In this document: one piece after another, positions 8,309 to 18,647 of the stretch
Layout of the letters: every line of letters begins with the position of its first letter
How positions within the stretch are numbered: position 1 is the stretch's first letter
Source of the DNA: Desulfuromonadaceae bacterium
GTDB taxonomy: Bacteria > Desulfobacterota > Desulfuromonadia > Geobacterales > Pseudopelobacteraceae
Direction: 5' to 3'
NCBI GenBank assembly: GCA_028687585.1
Contig: JAQTZV010000012.1
Span: forward strand, 87,745-151,744
DNA length: 64,000 nt
The notes under the pieces: generated by a model
Databases searched by the model: none
Told to the model about the DNA's origin: nothing
Seen by the model: the letters and a program-made list of their open reading frames with translations, nothing else
Position numbers and translations under genes: made by a program

Positions 8309-8326
8309 GGTTGTATAATGACAACC
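8309..8326 (-). promoter_or_regulatory. LexA box upstream of lexA
   Basis: GGTTGTATAATGACAACC; one mismatch to GGTTN2CN4GN3ACC. Confidence 0.7.
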
Positions 8327-8482
8327 TATCAATGCCGGTTGCATATGTCAAGCGGTCAATCCGGCGCTTCAAGATACCTTTTGCCCGAACTGCCCGGCTG
8401 TGATAGATTCAGGCACATGCTGATATATCTATTTATAAATAACAGCGAACTTCAGCCTCTTCCTGCTGTGACAGACTAAACC

Positions 8483-8800
8483 ATGATCTCCGATTTTCTC
8501 AAACATCTCTTCCCCCGCGTCGTACTGGAGCGTAACCTCCGTTTCAGTTATACCTTCTGCCTGGGGGGAAAGACCTGCGCAGCCTGTATCGCCTGTCATT
8601 CTGCTCATTATGCCGAGCATGGCACATGCAGTGACTGCCATCGCGGCAATCCGGCATCAGAGCGTAAGAACATTGCCCATGCCGGGCTTACAGAGAAGGA
8701 AATGAAAGTGTTGGAGAGGATCTTTCCCGTATTCCAGGAATCGACACAACGAAGTTGGGGGGATTCGGTTGCGCCGTTCAGAAAACACCGGCAATCGTGA
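8483..8800 (+). CDS. Small diheme c-type cytochrome-like protein
   Basis: CIACH and CSDCH heme-binding motifs in 105 aa; no obvious signal peptide. Confidence 0.5.
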   Translation: MISDFLKHLFPRVVLERNLRFSYTFCLGGKTCAACIACHSAHYAEHGTCSDCHRGNPASERKNIAHAGLTEKEMKVLERIFPVFQESTQRSWGDSVAPFRKHRQS

Positions 8801-8807
8801 GCGCGGC

Positions 8808-9767
8808 ATGACAGTGCTCCCATGGCAATCCGGAACAACTCCGCTGATGCTGGCGCCGATGCAGGGGCTGACCAACCGGGCCTTGCGCTCCTATTTTATC
8901 GAACATGTCCGGCCCGATGTCATCTTTACCGAGTTCATGCGTGTCAATACAGCACCGGCGGGAGCGGGGCTCACCGCTGTTGACCTGCGTGATGTTGCCA
9001 CCTGGCAGGAGGGTGTGCCGCTGGTGGTGCAGTTGGTGGGGCATGAGAGGGAGTCGCTGGTCCTGGCGTCCCGGGTCGCGCAGGAGGCTGGTGCTGCACA
9101 TATCAACCTCAACATGGGGTGCCCCTATGGCCGGATGGGGGGCGGCCTGACCGGTGGAGGGATGCTTCGCTATCCGGACAATCTTGCGGAGATCATCCCC
9201 GCAATGCGGGATGCCGTTGACGGCTCCTTCTCCGTCAAAATCCGGACCGGGTACGACGATCCGGACCAGATCCTGTCGCTGCTTCCGCTCTTTGAAACGA
9301 GCGGGGTGGATTTTCTGGTGCTGCATCCCCGTACCGTTGTCCAGAAGTACGACGGCGCTGCCGACCATAGAGTGACCGCCCGGGTGATTCGGGAGACCCG
9401 GCTGCCGGTGATTGCCAACGGGGATATCCGGAGCGCTGCCGATGGTGGACGGGTGCTGGGCGAGACCGGCGCTGCCGGGCTGATGCTGGGGCGGGGGGCG
9501 ATTGCCGATCCGCTGCTGTTCCTGCGTCTGCGGGGAGTGGTAAACCCCGAGCCGGGCCGGGAAGAGCGGAGAGCGGAACTTAACCGCTATCTGAGGGAGA
9601 TACTGATCCGCTATGGCCGGCTGTTCTGCGGCGATACGCAGGTGCTGAACAAGGTGAAGGAGATCATCGCGTACCTGGATGATCCGGAACTGGCAAAACC
9701 ACTCAAGGAAATGCGGCGGGCCAAAACAGTGCGGGCGTTCGAAGCTGCTCTGCACCGGCTCTGCTGA
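8808..9767 (+). CDS. tRNA-dihydrouridine synthase family protein
   Basis: PLMLAPMQGLTNRALRSYF...INLNMGCPYGRMGG...VKIRTGYDD...LHPRT...VIANGDI...GLMLGRGAI. Confidence 0.9.
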   Translation: MTVLPWQSGTTPLMLAPMQGLTNRALRSYFIEHVRPDVIFTEFMRVNTAPAGAGLTAVDLRDVATWQEGVPLVVQLVGHERESLVLASRVAQEAGAAHINLNMGCPYGRMGGGLTGGGMLRYPDNLAEIIPAMRDAVDGSFSVKIRTGYDDPDQILSLLPLFETSGVDFLVLHPRTVVQKYDGAADHRVTARVIRETRLPVIANGDIRSAADGGRVLGETGAAGLMLGRGAIADPLLFLRLRGVVNPEPGREERRAELNRYLREILIRYGRLFCGDTQVLNKVKEIIAYLDDPELAKPLKEMRRAKTVRAFEAALHRLC

Positions 9768-9970
9768 GCTGACCCCGTTAATCCGGGGGATAGGTCACCG
9801 GCAGGGGAGGGGAGGAAATGCTCCGGGAGCGCTCATGACATATGACCACGCCGCGTTGCAGTACCCTCTGCCTCTCAGCGCACGATCGAGATAAGCAGGG
9901 ACTCTTATCCATGATTCTGCTATAGTTGCGGCTTCCGGATTCACAAGGCCAGAAGGAAAGGAGAAATACA

Positions 9971-10231
9971 TTGTTGACACATATACGGCTGATATTTGCA
10001 CTGTCTTTACTGGCCATGCTCATTGGCTGCAGCAAGCTGACGATCAAGAATTACTCTAAAATCAAGGCTGGGACCGAGTACTCCGAGGTGGTCAATATTC
10101 TTGGCAAACCCGACACCTGTTCGGATGCACTGTTTGTAAAGAACTGCGTCTGGGGGAACGAACAGATGAACATTACGGTAAATTTTGTGGGGGACAAAGT
10201 ACTCCTTTTCACAAGCAAGAACATAAAATAG
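9971..10231 (+). CDS. Small lipoprotein
   Basis: Signal peptide with LIGC lipobox; KIKAGTEYSEVVNILGKPDTC; TTG start with GGAG RBS. Confidence 0.65.
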   Translation: MLTHIRLIFALSLLAMLIGCSKLTIKNYSKIKAGTEYSEVVNILGKPDTCSDALFVKNCVWGNEQMNITVNFVGDKVLLFTSKNIK

Positions 10232-10404
10232 GAAAAGCCGGTTCGAGTGCGTGGCCTGTCTCTTTATGCGTGCCGACAGCTACCGTATCACCCCCACCGT
10301 ATTTGTTGCCGTACTTGTCGTGGATGAAATGTATCCTGGCAACTCTGTCACTTCATGCCTCCCTTTGGGTGCAAGGAGGTCAATAGTCGAAGAGAGCTGA
10401 TTTT

Positions 10405-10782
10405 TCAGGCCCTGCCCCTGATGTGCGTTGTCACTTTAAGCGTAACAACATTTTTGTGGACATCTTTCAGAAGCTGCTCAATTTCCCTACGCAACGCCTT
10501 CTTTTCCGGAATGGCCGCCAGTTTCTGTTTGAAATCGTTGGCGGCGATCCTCAACAGCAGTTCCGTACTGGCTCCGACCGTTTCATTCCGGAAATCATCC
10601 GACACAGTCGCAAGAATAAGTTTCAGATTATCCAGCGTCACGATGTCTTGCTGAAAATCAGCCAGGTAGTTGGGGTTGCTGGCTTTTTTGACTTGTTCAT
10701 GAAGCACAACCTGAATTTCTTCACAGGCTTTGATGATCAAATCGAGTGCGTCAAGGGTGTGAGATACGCTTGTTTTCGTCAT
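10405..10782 (-). CDS. Hypothetical protein
   Basis: Internal ATG MTKTSVSHTLDALDLIIKACEEIQ at 10782 preferred over the longer ORF. Confidence 0.55.
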   Translation of the reverse strand: MTKTSVSHTLDALDLIIKACEEIQVVLHEQVKKASNPNYLADFQQDIVTLDNLKLILATVSDDFRNETVGASTELLLRIAANDFKQKLAAIPEKKALRREIEQLLKDVHKNVVTLKVTTHIRGRA

Positions 10783-11107
10783 TAAAATAGCTCCTGAGGC
10801 AGATATGTCCTGGGAGTTTAGCCGTAAACCGGTCATTGTCAATAGAGAAAGAGAAAACTCCGGGATCACGTTTTACGTTTTCCGACAACATGTTATGTAA
10901 TTTATAAGGCGACCAATCGGCCGCCTTTCTGTTTTTGACCTGAGGGGATACCGAAGAATGTGGAGTAGAAGTGAGGAAGGAAGGTCGCAGGGGGGTACTC
11001 TTCTTGCAATTTTGGAAGCTCAAATGTATACTCCGGACAATAAGATTCGGAAGCGGCGGTAGGGGGCGAATCAAAAACGATCCAAATTTACCCAACAAGG
11101 AGTTGAC

Positions 11108-11398
11108 GTGAAAGCTAATCATATTTTAATCGGTAGTTTATTGCTCTGTGCAACAGGAGCGTGGGCGATGCAGCAACCCGCTAAACAGAAGGACTCGCGG
11201 ACGGCCCAGAGCATTCTGGAAACGAAATGCTCCAAATGCCACACTGTACAGGTTATCGATGCTGCCATTAGTGCCCATAAGGATATGGCGAAGATTCAAA
11301 AAGTAATGGAAGGCAAAGGAGCATCCCTAAGCGCTTCAGAGCGGGAAGTACTTGGCATTTTCTGGAAACAGAAGAATCCGTTGCAGGTGAACAAGTAG
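11108..11398 (+). CDS. Monoheme c-type cytochrome-like protein
   Basis: Signal peptide plus CSKCH motif. Confidence 0.75.
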   Translation: MKANHILIGSLLLCATGAWAMQQPAKQKDSRTAQSILETKCSKCHTVQVIDAAISAHKDMAKIQKVMEGKGASLSASEREVLGIFWKQKNPLQVNK

Positions 11399-11454
11399 CA
11401 GGCGCAACGCAGGGTGGTTCCTTTGGGACGTTCCAGGTATGTCAGGTGTAATGT

Positions 11455-11480
11455 AAGGCGGCCGCATGGCCGCCTTTACT
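11455..11480 (+). terminator. Terminator-like hairpin after cytochrome gene
   Basis: AAGGCGGCCGCATGGCCGCCTTTACT. Confidence 0.5.
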
Positions 11481-11520
11481 GCTTCTGCGCTTGCTGGCAG
11501 ATTTGCTGAGGAGCTGATGG

Positions 11521-12129
11521 ATGTCATGCATAATACCCATTGCGGGAGCGGCTGATGGCCGTGAAATGAAAGTTGCGCGGGAGATTGAAAAGTTAAAGCG
11601 GCGGGTCATCTGGTGTGAGCGTGCAGGAGGCGACAGCTGGCGGCAGATTTCCTTTATTTACCGGTCGGCGGACAGGTTTGGCAGCCGGGTTTTTGACCAT
11701 TCTTTCTGCCATGGAGAAATAAATCTGGCTGTTGGCTGCTCGACTGGTTCATGCTGCCGCTGCCGGCCCGATGTGTTTGCTTATGAGCAGAACGTGCTGG
11801 ATTTGCTGCCGAAAAGGCTTGGCGATTCCGAATACTGCCCCTTTTTCAACCCGGCCAAAAAAAACTGCGGCATTTATGGCGTCAGACCGTTTGCCTGCCG
11901 GGTTTACTTCAATCTTGGTTCTACAGTACATTGCTGCCGTAACCCGAATGATACGACCCTGCAGATGTTTGATAATCTCAAACGGCATCTGGAAAGGGTT
12001 CTGGGGCCTTACCTCGGGGGATACGGTCTCATACCTTTTCCAGATCAAAGCCCCCTCTTCGTTGGCTCGTCTTCAGCTCCTCAGCATACTTATTGTATGC
12101 CTTCGTCGCCTCAATCCTCGCCGCCTTGA
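11521..12129 (+). CDS. YkgJ-type zinc/iron-chelating Cys-cluster protein
   Basis: CSTGSCCRCRPDVFAYE...CPFFNPAKKNCGIYGVRPFACRVYF; start uncertain; last ~30 aa look unrelated. Confidence 0.65.
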   Translation: MSCIIPIAGAADGREMKVAREIEKLKRRVIWCERAGGDSWRQISFIYRSADRFGSRVFDHSFCHGEINLAVGCSTGSCCRCRPDVFAYEQNVLDLLPKRLGDSEYCPFFNPAKKNCGIYGVRPFACRVYFNLGSTVHCCRNPNDTTLQMFDNLKRHLERVLGPYLGGYGLIPFPDQSPLFVGSSSAPQHTYCMPSSPQSSPP

Positions 12130-12180
12130 TGGCATCTTTGCTTTGAAATTGGAATCACTTGACCCCTCAAATAGAGTTGG

Positions 12181-13998
12181 TCAATTGTCATACGACTCGT
12201 CAGGGTTTGCATGTGTCCTCGCCTGTTCCAGCATGGTTTTCAGTTTATGACGATACGCAGATACGCTTATCTGGGCGGTTGTGTATTGCAGCAAGGCTTC
12301 CAGATAGCGAAGCGACGGAGATGCGGCCGGTTTTGAACCGAAATCGGCATAGATGAACGCTACAACCCTGTTTGCGCGTATGAGAGGGAAAAGCAGCACT
12401 TCGGGCTCTTCCATTCGGCCGATCAGCCGGTAAAGCTCATGCGGCCACGTTGAGTCGCTATGAAACCCAAAGTACATCTGTCCGTTTTTAATGACCTCCT
12501 CAAATATCTGCTGATCATCAAGCGGGATTCTCAGATTGGCAAGGAGTTCCAATCCGTCACTTTTTTCCCCTCTGACCCCGAAAGATTCTTCCGCTACAAG
12601 CTCTGATTCTGTCACCGAAAAAACAATGGCCCGCTCGAATACTTCGATCAGGTACGCAAGAATAGTGACGGAAATCTCCGTATGTGTTTTGCAGTTGCGC
12701 AGTTTGGTGATGCAGGTAAAAAAACGTTGGTCATCACTGCTGCGGTATTCCGACGACAATGTCCGGAGAAAGGCTCCCAGGCCGGAGCAGAAAGAAAGTG
12801 CCTGCTGCGCCGACGATTCTTCCGCGCATTCTTTGCAGGGTCGGGGAATAATGGAACGTATTCCGGAGCTGAGTGCCTGCAGTCCCTGAGTGCCCCAGAA
12901 ACGCGAACAGGCAATCAGGACAACTGACGCCTGAGGGTATTTCTGCAGCTCTTTGCAGATCTGCAATGTGTCCTGTGTGGCATCGTCGTGTGGGACATCA
13001 ATAAAAATAACCAGTTGAACCATTTGACAGAGCAATAACCTGATATTGATCGCAAGTGAGACTACGGTATCTGATGAAACTGAATAGATACGTTCCTGAA
13101 AACATATCGATCGTACCATTGTCGATAGAATCGGTGACTGTGTAATCACGATCACCGCTATATCGGGAGGTAACAGCGCTCCGTTTTCCTTCTGTACGGA
13201 TCCTGACAACAGCGTTGCCAGTTCCTGTTTCTGCTCTTTTGCCGCAGAGGGAAACTCCTCAATAACCAGCTTCCTGACCGTGTTCACCTCGCGGTAGCCT
13301 TGATCGCTGCTCCGTTGAATCATGTCCCGCTGTTCTGCCAGAAATTGCTGGAGTCCTGACGGGACACTCCCCTGATCGCATTCGTTTGATGTCATTGCCT
13401 GCGCATTGATTCCCTGTTGTTCCGTATCCAGGTCCAGATTAGTGACACCGGCAATGCTCAGAATTTCATCCATGGTGCCATCACGCACCTTTTCGTCAAA
13501 GATCCGCAATGATTCCATCAGGATTCCCTGCGCATTCAGCAGGATTCTTTGCGGAAACTTTGTCCGGGAAAAATGGTAGCCATCGGTAGTGTTGCTTTTG
13601 GCAATATCCAGAGAGAATTCCCCTGTTTTCCAGGTCAGAACCTCAACAATTGTCATCTCAATTAATGATTCTATGCCGTTATAGGCGGCAGTTTCTTCAA
13701 CCATGTTATGTTCGAGAAGTGTAATGACGAGCGGCCTGCGATGGTCTCCGGCGTTTTTTTGGATATCCAGCACCTGAGCAAGCTGTTGTTCCGTTATTGC
13801 TCCGGCACTGACCAGAACCTGCCCGATCCGCACCCGGTTATTGAGGTAATTGGCACTGACAAGATCTCCATCATGGAAGACTAGCTGACTTTCTCCTTTT
13901 TCACTGGAGAGCCGCAATATTCCGGATTTTTTGGATCCATTCAGCAGCTGTATGATATCGATTATCGGAAAATTTCCGAGATCGCCTTTTAGTGACAT
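12181..13998 (-). CDS. DUF4388 (PATAN-like) domain protein
   Basis: MSLKGDLGNFPIIDIIQLLNGSKKSGILRLSSEKGESQLVFHDGDLVSANYLN; internal ATG at 13998. Confidence 0.75.
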   Translation of the reverse strand: MSLKGDLGNFPIIDIIQLLNGSKKSGILRLSSEKGESQLVFHDGDLVSANYLNNRVRIGQVLVSAGAITEQQLAQVLDIQKNAGDHRRPLVITLLEHNMVEETAAYNGIESLIEMTIVEVLTWKTGEFSLDIAKSNTTDGYHFSRTKFPQRILLNAQGILMESLRIFDEKVRDGTMDEILSIAGVTNLDLDTEQQGINAQAMTSNECDQGSVPSGLQQFLAEQRDMIQRSSDQGYREVNTVRKLVIEEFPSAAKEQKQELATLLSGSVQKENGALLPPDIAVIVITQSPILSTMVRSICFQERIYSVSSDTVVSLAINIRLLLCQMVQLVIFIDVPHDDATQDTLQICKELQKYPQASVVLIACSRFWGTQGLQALSSGIRSIIPRPCKECAEESSAQQALSFCSGLGAFLRTLSSEYRSSDDQRFFTCITKLRNCKTHTEISVTILAYLIEVFERAIVFSVTESELVAEESFGVRGEKSDGLELLANLRIPLDDQQIFEEVIKNGQMYFGFHSDSTWPHELYRLIGRMEEPEVLLFPLIRANRVVAFIYADFGSKPAASPSLRYLEALLQYTTAQISVSAYRHKLKTMLEQARTHANPDESYDN

Positions 13999-14146
13999 GT
14001 TATTATCTCTCCGGGAGAAATCTGTGAGTTTTGAGTCGCTTCTTATACCATAGTTGATTTGTTGCCGTGAAGATCCAAAATTTTCATAGCCTGCTCTCAT
14101 AACTCCTGTTATTATACGCACCATTACTGTTTTGTGGAGGGGCTGC

Positions 14147-15319
14147 ATGATCAACCGATTCTGGTCAGGTTTACTTACGGTGCTGCTGTTAGCCGGCTGT
14201 GGCTGGGACGGTACTCCGACTCGCCCCAATGATTTCGCCCAACTGACGTCAATTACGATCAGTGCCGTCTCTGCGACCATTGCCAACGGTACATCCGCCA
14301 AGCTCGTTGCAACCGGCCACTTCTCCGGTCAGTTCGACCGTGACGTTACTGATCGTGCGGTCTGGTCAAGCGCTTCGCCGGCCGTGGCCGATTTCAGATA
14401 TTCTGCTGCACCGAACAAAAACCGGGTGACCGCGGTTACTCCGGGAACCACCGTCGTTACTGCAACGGTGGATGGGGTGTCGGCGACCTACGTGCTGACG
14501 GTATCGAGCGCCACGGTGCAAGCGGTAACGATTACGCCTGCCACTGCATCTATCCCCGTGGGTATGACCACCCAGTTTGCGGCAACCGGCTCCTTTTCGG
14601 ATGCAACGACTCAGGATCTGACCTTTGATGCGGTCTGGTCTTCAACTCCAGGCACGTTTGCTACGGTAAGTAACATCTCCGTCAGCAAGGGACTCGCCAG
14701 CGCTACTGCAGTCGGTAATGAGTCTGTCGTTGCGACTTTTGGCGCTGCCCCTGTCAGCGGCACTGCATCACTGGCGGTCTCTGCTCCGGCAATGCAATCG
14801 ATTACAGTCTCGCCGGCCAACTCTACCGTCTCAGGCTTGTCGAAGACAGTGACATTTACGGCCACCGGTAATTACTCTGACGGCACGACTTCCGATATCA
14901 CCGGTCAGGCCACCTGGGCATCGACCAAGCCAGGGTTTGCCACTATTGTAGCTGGTAGTGGTGTTGCCACTACTGTTGCGGCAGGCACGACCTCAATCAG
15001 TGCCACGCTGAACGGTATCAGCGGCAGCACAAACCTCACGGTGACGGTTCCGGTTTTGGACACCAACGGGCTGCAGATTACCCCGGCCAGCCCGAGTATG
15101 AGCGTTGGCGCGACGCAACAACTTACCGTAATGGCAACCTATACTGACAGCTCGTCCAAGGACGTGACCAGCAGCTGTGTCTGGACATCCAGCGCCCCTT
15201 CGAATGCTTCAGTAAGCGCGACCGGATTGGTTACCGGCGGAATTGCCGGCACCACCGTCATTACTGCTGCATATGGCGGCCAATTTACTGCGGTCACCGT
15301 TACCGTCACCGTACATTGA
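14147..15319 (+). CDS. Ig-like (Big_2-type) repeat lipoprotein
   Basis: Lipobox LLLAGC; repeated ITVSPA..TVSG.SKTVTFTATGNYSDGTTSDIT units; RBS GGAGG. Confidence 0.85.
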   Translation: MINRFWSGLLTVLLLAGCGWDGTPTRPNDFAQLTSITISAVSATIANGTSAKLVATGHFSGQFDRDVTDRAVWSSASPAVADFRYSAAPNKNRVTAVTPGTTVVTATVDGVSATYVLTVSSATVQAVTITPATASIPVGMTTQFAATGSFSDATTQDLTFDAVWSSTPGTFATVSNISVSKGLASATAVGNESVVATFGAAPVSGTASLAVSAPAMQSITVSPANSTVSGLSKTVTFTATGNYSDGTTSDITGQATWASTKPGFATIVAGSGVATTVAAGTTSISATLNGISGSTNLTVTVPVLDTNGLQITPASPSMSVGATQQLTVMATYTDSSSKDVTSSCVWTSSAPSNASVSATGLVTGGIAGTTVITAAYGGQFTAVTVTVTVH

Positions 15320-15347
15320 ACTATTTTCGCTTCCAGGAAAGGACGAT

Positions 15348-15998
15348 ATGAATCGAATCTGCCGGATAATAATCACTCTCTGTCTGCCGCTCCTGCTCTG
15401 CAGCCCGGCTATGGCACAGCATGCGGGCCCCTACATCGGGGCTTTTGTCGGGGGTAATGTGCTGATGGACGCCAAGAGTTCCGACAGCTCGGGGCTATTC
15501 ACCTTCACGTTTAATCCGGATATGCAGGGGAGCGCCGTACTCGGTTGGGAGTTTGCGCCGGGCAACCCTGTGGGGACGGGGCGGGTCGAGCTTGAATACA
15601 CCAGGCGCAGCAACCCGCTCGACCAGGTAAAGTTTGTTGAAGGGAGTTTCAAGGGGGACGGCGACATAAAAGCTGACAGTCTGATGATTAACTTTTTTGG
15701 CGTCTACCCTGACAATACAAAATGGGCACCATATTTCGGGGTCGGCATCGGGGCTGCCCGTATTGAGACGTCAAGCTTGAAGGTGACCGGCCAACCGCTA
15801 GCCTCAGGTTCAGACACTGTTTTAGCATACCAACTGGGAGCTGGAGTTGATTACTCGCTGACAAAATATCTGAACCTCGATCTCGGCTACCGCTTTTTTA
15901 ACAGTATCCGTCCTGAATTCACCGAAGCCAATGGGCAGAAGTTAAAGATGGATTATGTAAGCCACAACCTTGTTTTCGGCCTGCGAGTCGGATTCTGA
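15348..15998 (+). CDS. Outer membrane beta-barrel protein
   Basis: Signal peptide; GPYIGAFVGGNVL...GVGIGAARIET...YQLGAGVDYSLTKYLNLDLGYRFF; terminal F. Confidence 0.8.
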   Translation: MNRICRIIITLCLPLLLCSPAMAQHAGPYIGAFVGGNVLMDAKSSDSSGLFTFTFNPDMQGSAVLGWEFAPGNPVGTGRVELEYTRRSNPLDQVKFVEGSFKGDGDIKADSLMINFFGVYPDNTKWAPYFGVGIGAARIETSSLKVTGQPLASGSDTVLAYQLGAGVDYSLTKYLNLDLGYRFFNSIRPEFTEANGQKLKMDYVSHNLVFGLRVGF

Positions 15999-16021
15999 GG
16001 GTACTAAGTCCCTTTGCCGCC

Positions 16022-18085
16022 TTGAGTAACAGCACGTGGTCGCGGTTTGCCCGGTTTAGAAAGAAGCAATTTGTGGTTTCTCTGTCATTGCGTTTTAAAA
16101 AGTCATCTCTCTTCGCAGCAGCTTTTTTTCTGTTCTTGCTGCTCGACTATCCGGCCCGGGCCCAAGACAGCTATGCCACGTACCCACCCCTGCCGTTTGG
16201 CTATACATCAATAAAAGTCTTCGATAATAAAGGGCAGTTTGTTGGTAGAATTCTGCCCGATAAACGCTACTGGGTGTCTATTGACCGGATTCCCACTTTC
16301 CTGCAAAAGGCTGTGGTGGCTGTTGAAGACGCCCGCTTTTACGAACATGGCGGTATAGATGTGCGCGGAATCGCCCGGGCTTTGGTAAAAGATGTGGTCA
16401 AGGGGCGTCTGGCTGAAGGGGGGTCAACCATTACCCAGCAGCTAATCAAAAACAGATACTTGTCGAGTGAAAAGACCATCGAACGAAAATATGAAGAAGC
16501 CAAAATGGCTATTGAGTACGAGCAAAAGTACACCAAGAAGCAGATCCTGGAGATGTATTTCAACGAAATTTATTACGGCAACGGGGCGTGGGGCATCGCC
16601 CAGGCATCCCGGCTCTATTTTGATAAAAGCCCGGAGGAGCTGAACGATGCCGAATGTGCTCTGCTGGCCGGTGTGCAAAAAAACCCTGGTCGCTACAACC
16701 CACTCGGTAAATCCGCCCAGGTTACCGGGCGGCGGGATATCGTGCTTGCGCGGATGGTGACACTGAACATGATCACGCCCGTCCAGAAGGCAAAACTGAG
16801 AAACCAGCGCGTTACTTTTACTCAATCGGGCCAGGCTCCGCATTATGTTGCTCACATCCGCAGCAAACTGATAGAGCGTTTTGGCCTCGATGTTATCGAA
16901 CAGGGGGGGCTTGAAGTCACTGCTGCCATGGATCTGGCTCTGCAAAAAAGTGCAGAAAAGGTGTTAGAAGAAGGGGTCAAAAAACGTTCACCGGAGCTGC
17001 AGGGGGCATTGGTCTGCCTTGACCCGGTTACGGGCGACGTTCTTGCTGCTGTGGGTGGGGTAGACGGTATTCGTAACGCCTATAACCGCGCATTTTTTGC
17101 CAAACGCCAGCCGGGATCGGCCATAAAACCGCTGATTTATGCTGCCGCACTGGAAAAAGGTATCACTGCCAGCAGCGTGTGGGATGACTCCCCGGTTTCA
17201 TACCCCGGCAGTAACAATGGAACCTGGACGCCGCAGAATTATGGCAAGGAGGTATACGGGGAGCTTACCCTCAGTCAGGCACTGGCGTATTCCAACAATG
17301 TCATAGCGGTTAAACTGCTGGATGCTGTCGGCATTCCGTATTTCGTCGATTTTGCCGGAAAAATGGGACTTTCGATGCACGCGGAGAATGGTCTTTCGCT
17401 CGCCCTGGGGACGGATGAAGTTACTCTGAATGACCTTGTACTGGCGTATGCACCGTTGGCAAATGGTGGCATGCGTCCAGAGGCGAGAACCATTATCAAA
17501 ATTTATGACCGCAAACGAAATACCTGGGTGGAATTTCCCGCAACGACGCTCCCGGTACTTTCGCCTGCGGTGGCTTATATTACTACGCAGATGCTCAAAG
17601 GCGTCATGACCTATGGTACCGGGAAAAGTCTCAAGAAATTCAATTTGACTCATCCGTCAGCCGGGAAGACCGGAACAACCGATGACTACCGGGATGCCTG
17701 GTTTGTCGGCTATACCCCTCAGTTAATAACCGGGGTCTGGGTTGGCTATGACAAGCCAAAGCCGGGGGGCAAGGGCTTTACTGGTGGCGCTGTTGCTGCC
17801 CCGATTTGGGAAAAATTCATGCGCAGAGCGGTGGCAACCAAGGCGCCTGCCGATTTTTCGCGTCCGGATTCGGTTGTTAGTGTGAGTGTTGATCTGGAGA
17901 CAGGGTATCTTGCGTCACCCGACTGCCCGGAAAAACGGGATGAGTTTTTTATTTCGGGGACGGAGCCAAGTGAATACTGTCCCAGGCATGGAAGAAATGA
18001 CGTGCCGGCTGAGCCTGTCGAGTCTGTTAAGCCTCTTGAATCTCTTGAACATCTTGAACCAATTGTACCGTCTGGATCCGATTGA
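16022..18085 (+). CDS. Penicillin-binding protein 1A family (transglycosylase/transpeptidase)
   Basis: VEDARFYEHGGIDVRGIARAL, GGSTITQQLIKN, RQPGSAIKPLIYAAAL, SAGKTGTTDDYRDAWFVGYTP. Confidence 0.93.
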   Translation: MSNSTWSRFARFRKKQFVVSLSLRFKKSSLFAAAFFLFLLLDYPARAQDSYATYPPLPFGYTSIKVFDNKGQFVGRILPDKRYWVSIDRIPTFLQKAVVAVEDARFYEHGGIDVRGIARALVKDVVKGRLAEGGSTITQQLIKNRYLSSEKTIERKYEEAKMAIEYEQKYTKKQILEMYFNEIYYGNGAWGIAQASRLYFDKSPEELNDAECALLAGVQKNPGRYNPLGKSAQVTGRRDIVLARMVTLNMITPVQKAKLRNQRVTFTQSGQAPHYVAHIRSKLIERFGLDVIEQGGLEVTAAMDLALQKSAEKVLEEGVKKRSPELQGALVCLDPVTGDVLAAVGGVDGIRNAYNRAFFAKRQPGSAIKPLIYAAALEKGITASSVWDDSPVSYPGSNNGTWTPQNYGKEVYGELTLSQALAYSNNVIAVKLLDAVGIPYFVDFAGKMGLSMHAENGLSLALGTDEVTLNDLVLAYAPLANGGMRPEARTIIKIYDRKRNTWVEFPATTLPVLSPAVAYITTQMLKGVMTYGTGKSLKKFNLTHPSAGKTGTTDDYRDAWFVGYTPQLITGVWVGYDKPKPGGKGFTGGAVAAPIWEKFMRRAVATKAPADFSRPDSVVSVSVDLETGYLASPDCPEKRDEFFISGTEPSEYCPRHGRNDVPAEPVESVKPLESLEHLEPIVPSGSD

Positions 18086-18196
18086 GTTTGAAGTATAGGT
18101 AATTGCACTACACGCCGATGGCACTCGTATGCAGCAATAGCTGACAGTTCTAACGTATTGGATGTCATCACTGTCACCACACGTTCTGGAGGATTT

Positions 18197-18616
18197 ATGG
18201 ATACCAGCAGCAGGAGGACTTTTTTAGCGGTATGCCTTGGCGGTCTTGGCTCAATTGCTACCGCAGCGGTTGCCTGGCCGCTGTTCCGCTATCTGTCACC
18301 TCGCTCTGGCAGTGGGACAAGCGGAAAAGTAGTTATTCCGGATGCGGAAGTACGCGAGGGGGAAGCGAAATTCTTTGAATATGCCGGTTCTTCTGCGGTG
18401 CTGATCAGGAAAAGGGGCGGTGAACTTATCGCTCTTTCTGCGGTCTGTACCCATTTGGGCTGTATCGTACAATGGGAAAAAGATAAACAGGATTTCCTTT
18501 GCCCCTGTCATGGTGGGCATTATTCCGCCGATGGTGCAGTCACGGCCGGCCCGCCTCCCAAACCGTTAATAAAACTGCCGTTTACCGTGTTTGGCGGTAA
18601 TATAACTGTTGGGTAA
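18197..18616 (+). CDS. Rieske (2Fe-2S) protein
   Basis: TAT-like N-term [15 protein letters not shown] and CPCHGGHY motifs. Confidence 0.92.
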   Translation: MDTSSRRTFLAVCLGGLGSIATAAVAWPLFRYLSPRSGSGTSGKVVIPDAEVREGEAKFFEYAGSSAVLIRKRGGELIALSAVCTHLGCIVQWEKDKQDFLCPCHGGHYSADGAVTAGPPPKPLIKLPFTVFGGNITVG

Positions 18617-18647
18617 CTTGTGAACGTAACCTGTTGAAGGAGCCGGT

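Noticed and set aside
8778-9755. 325-aa minus-strand ORF
   Set aside because: Antisense to the well-supported dihydrouridine synthase; His/Pro/Gln-rich shadow ORF.
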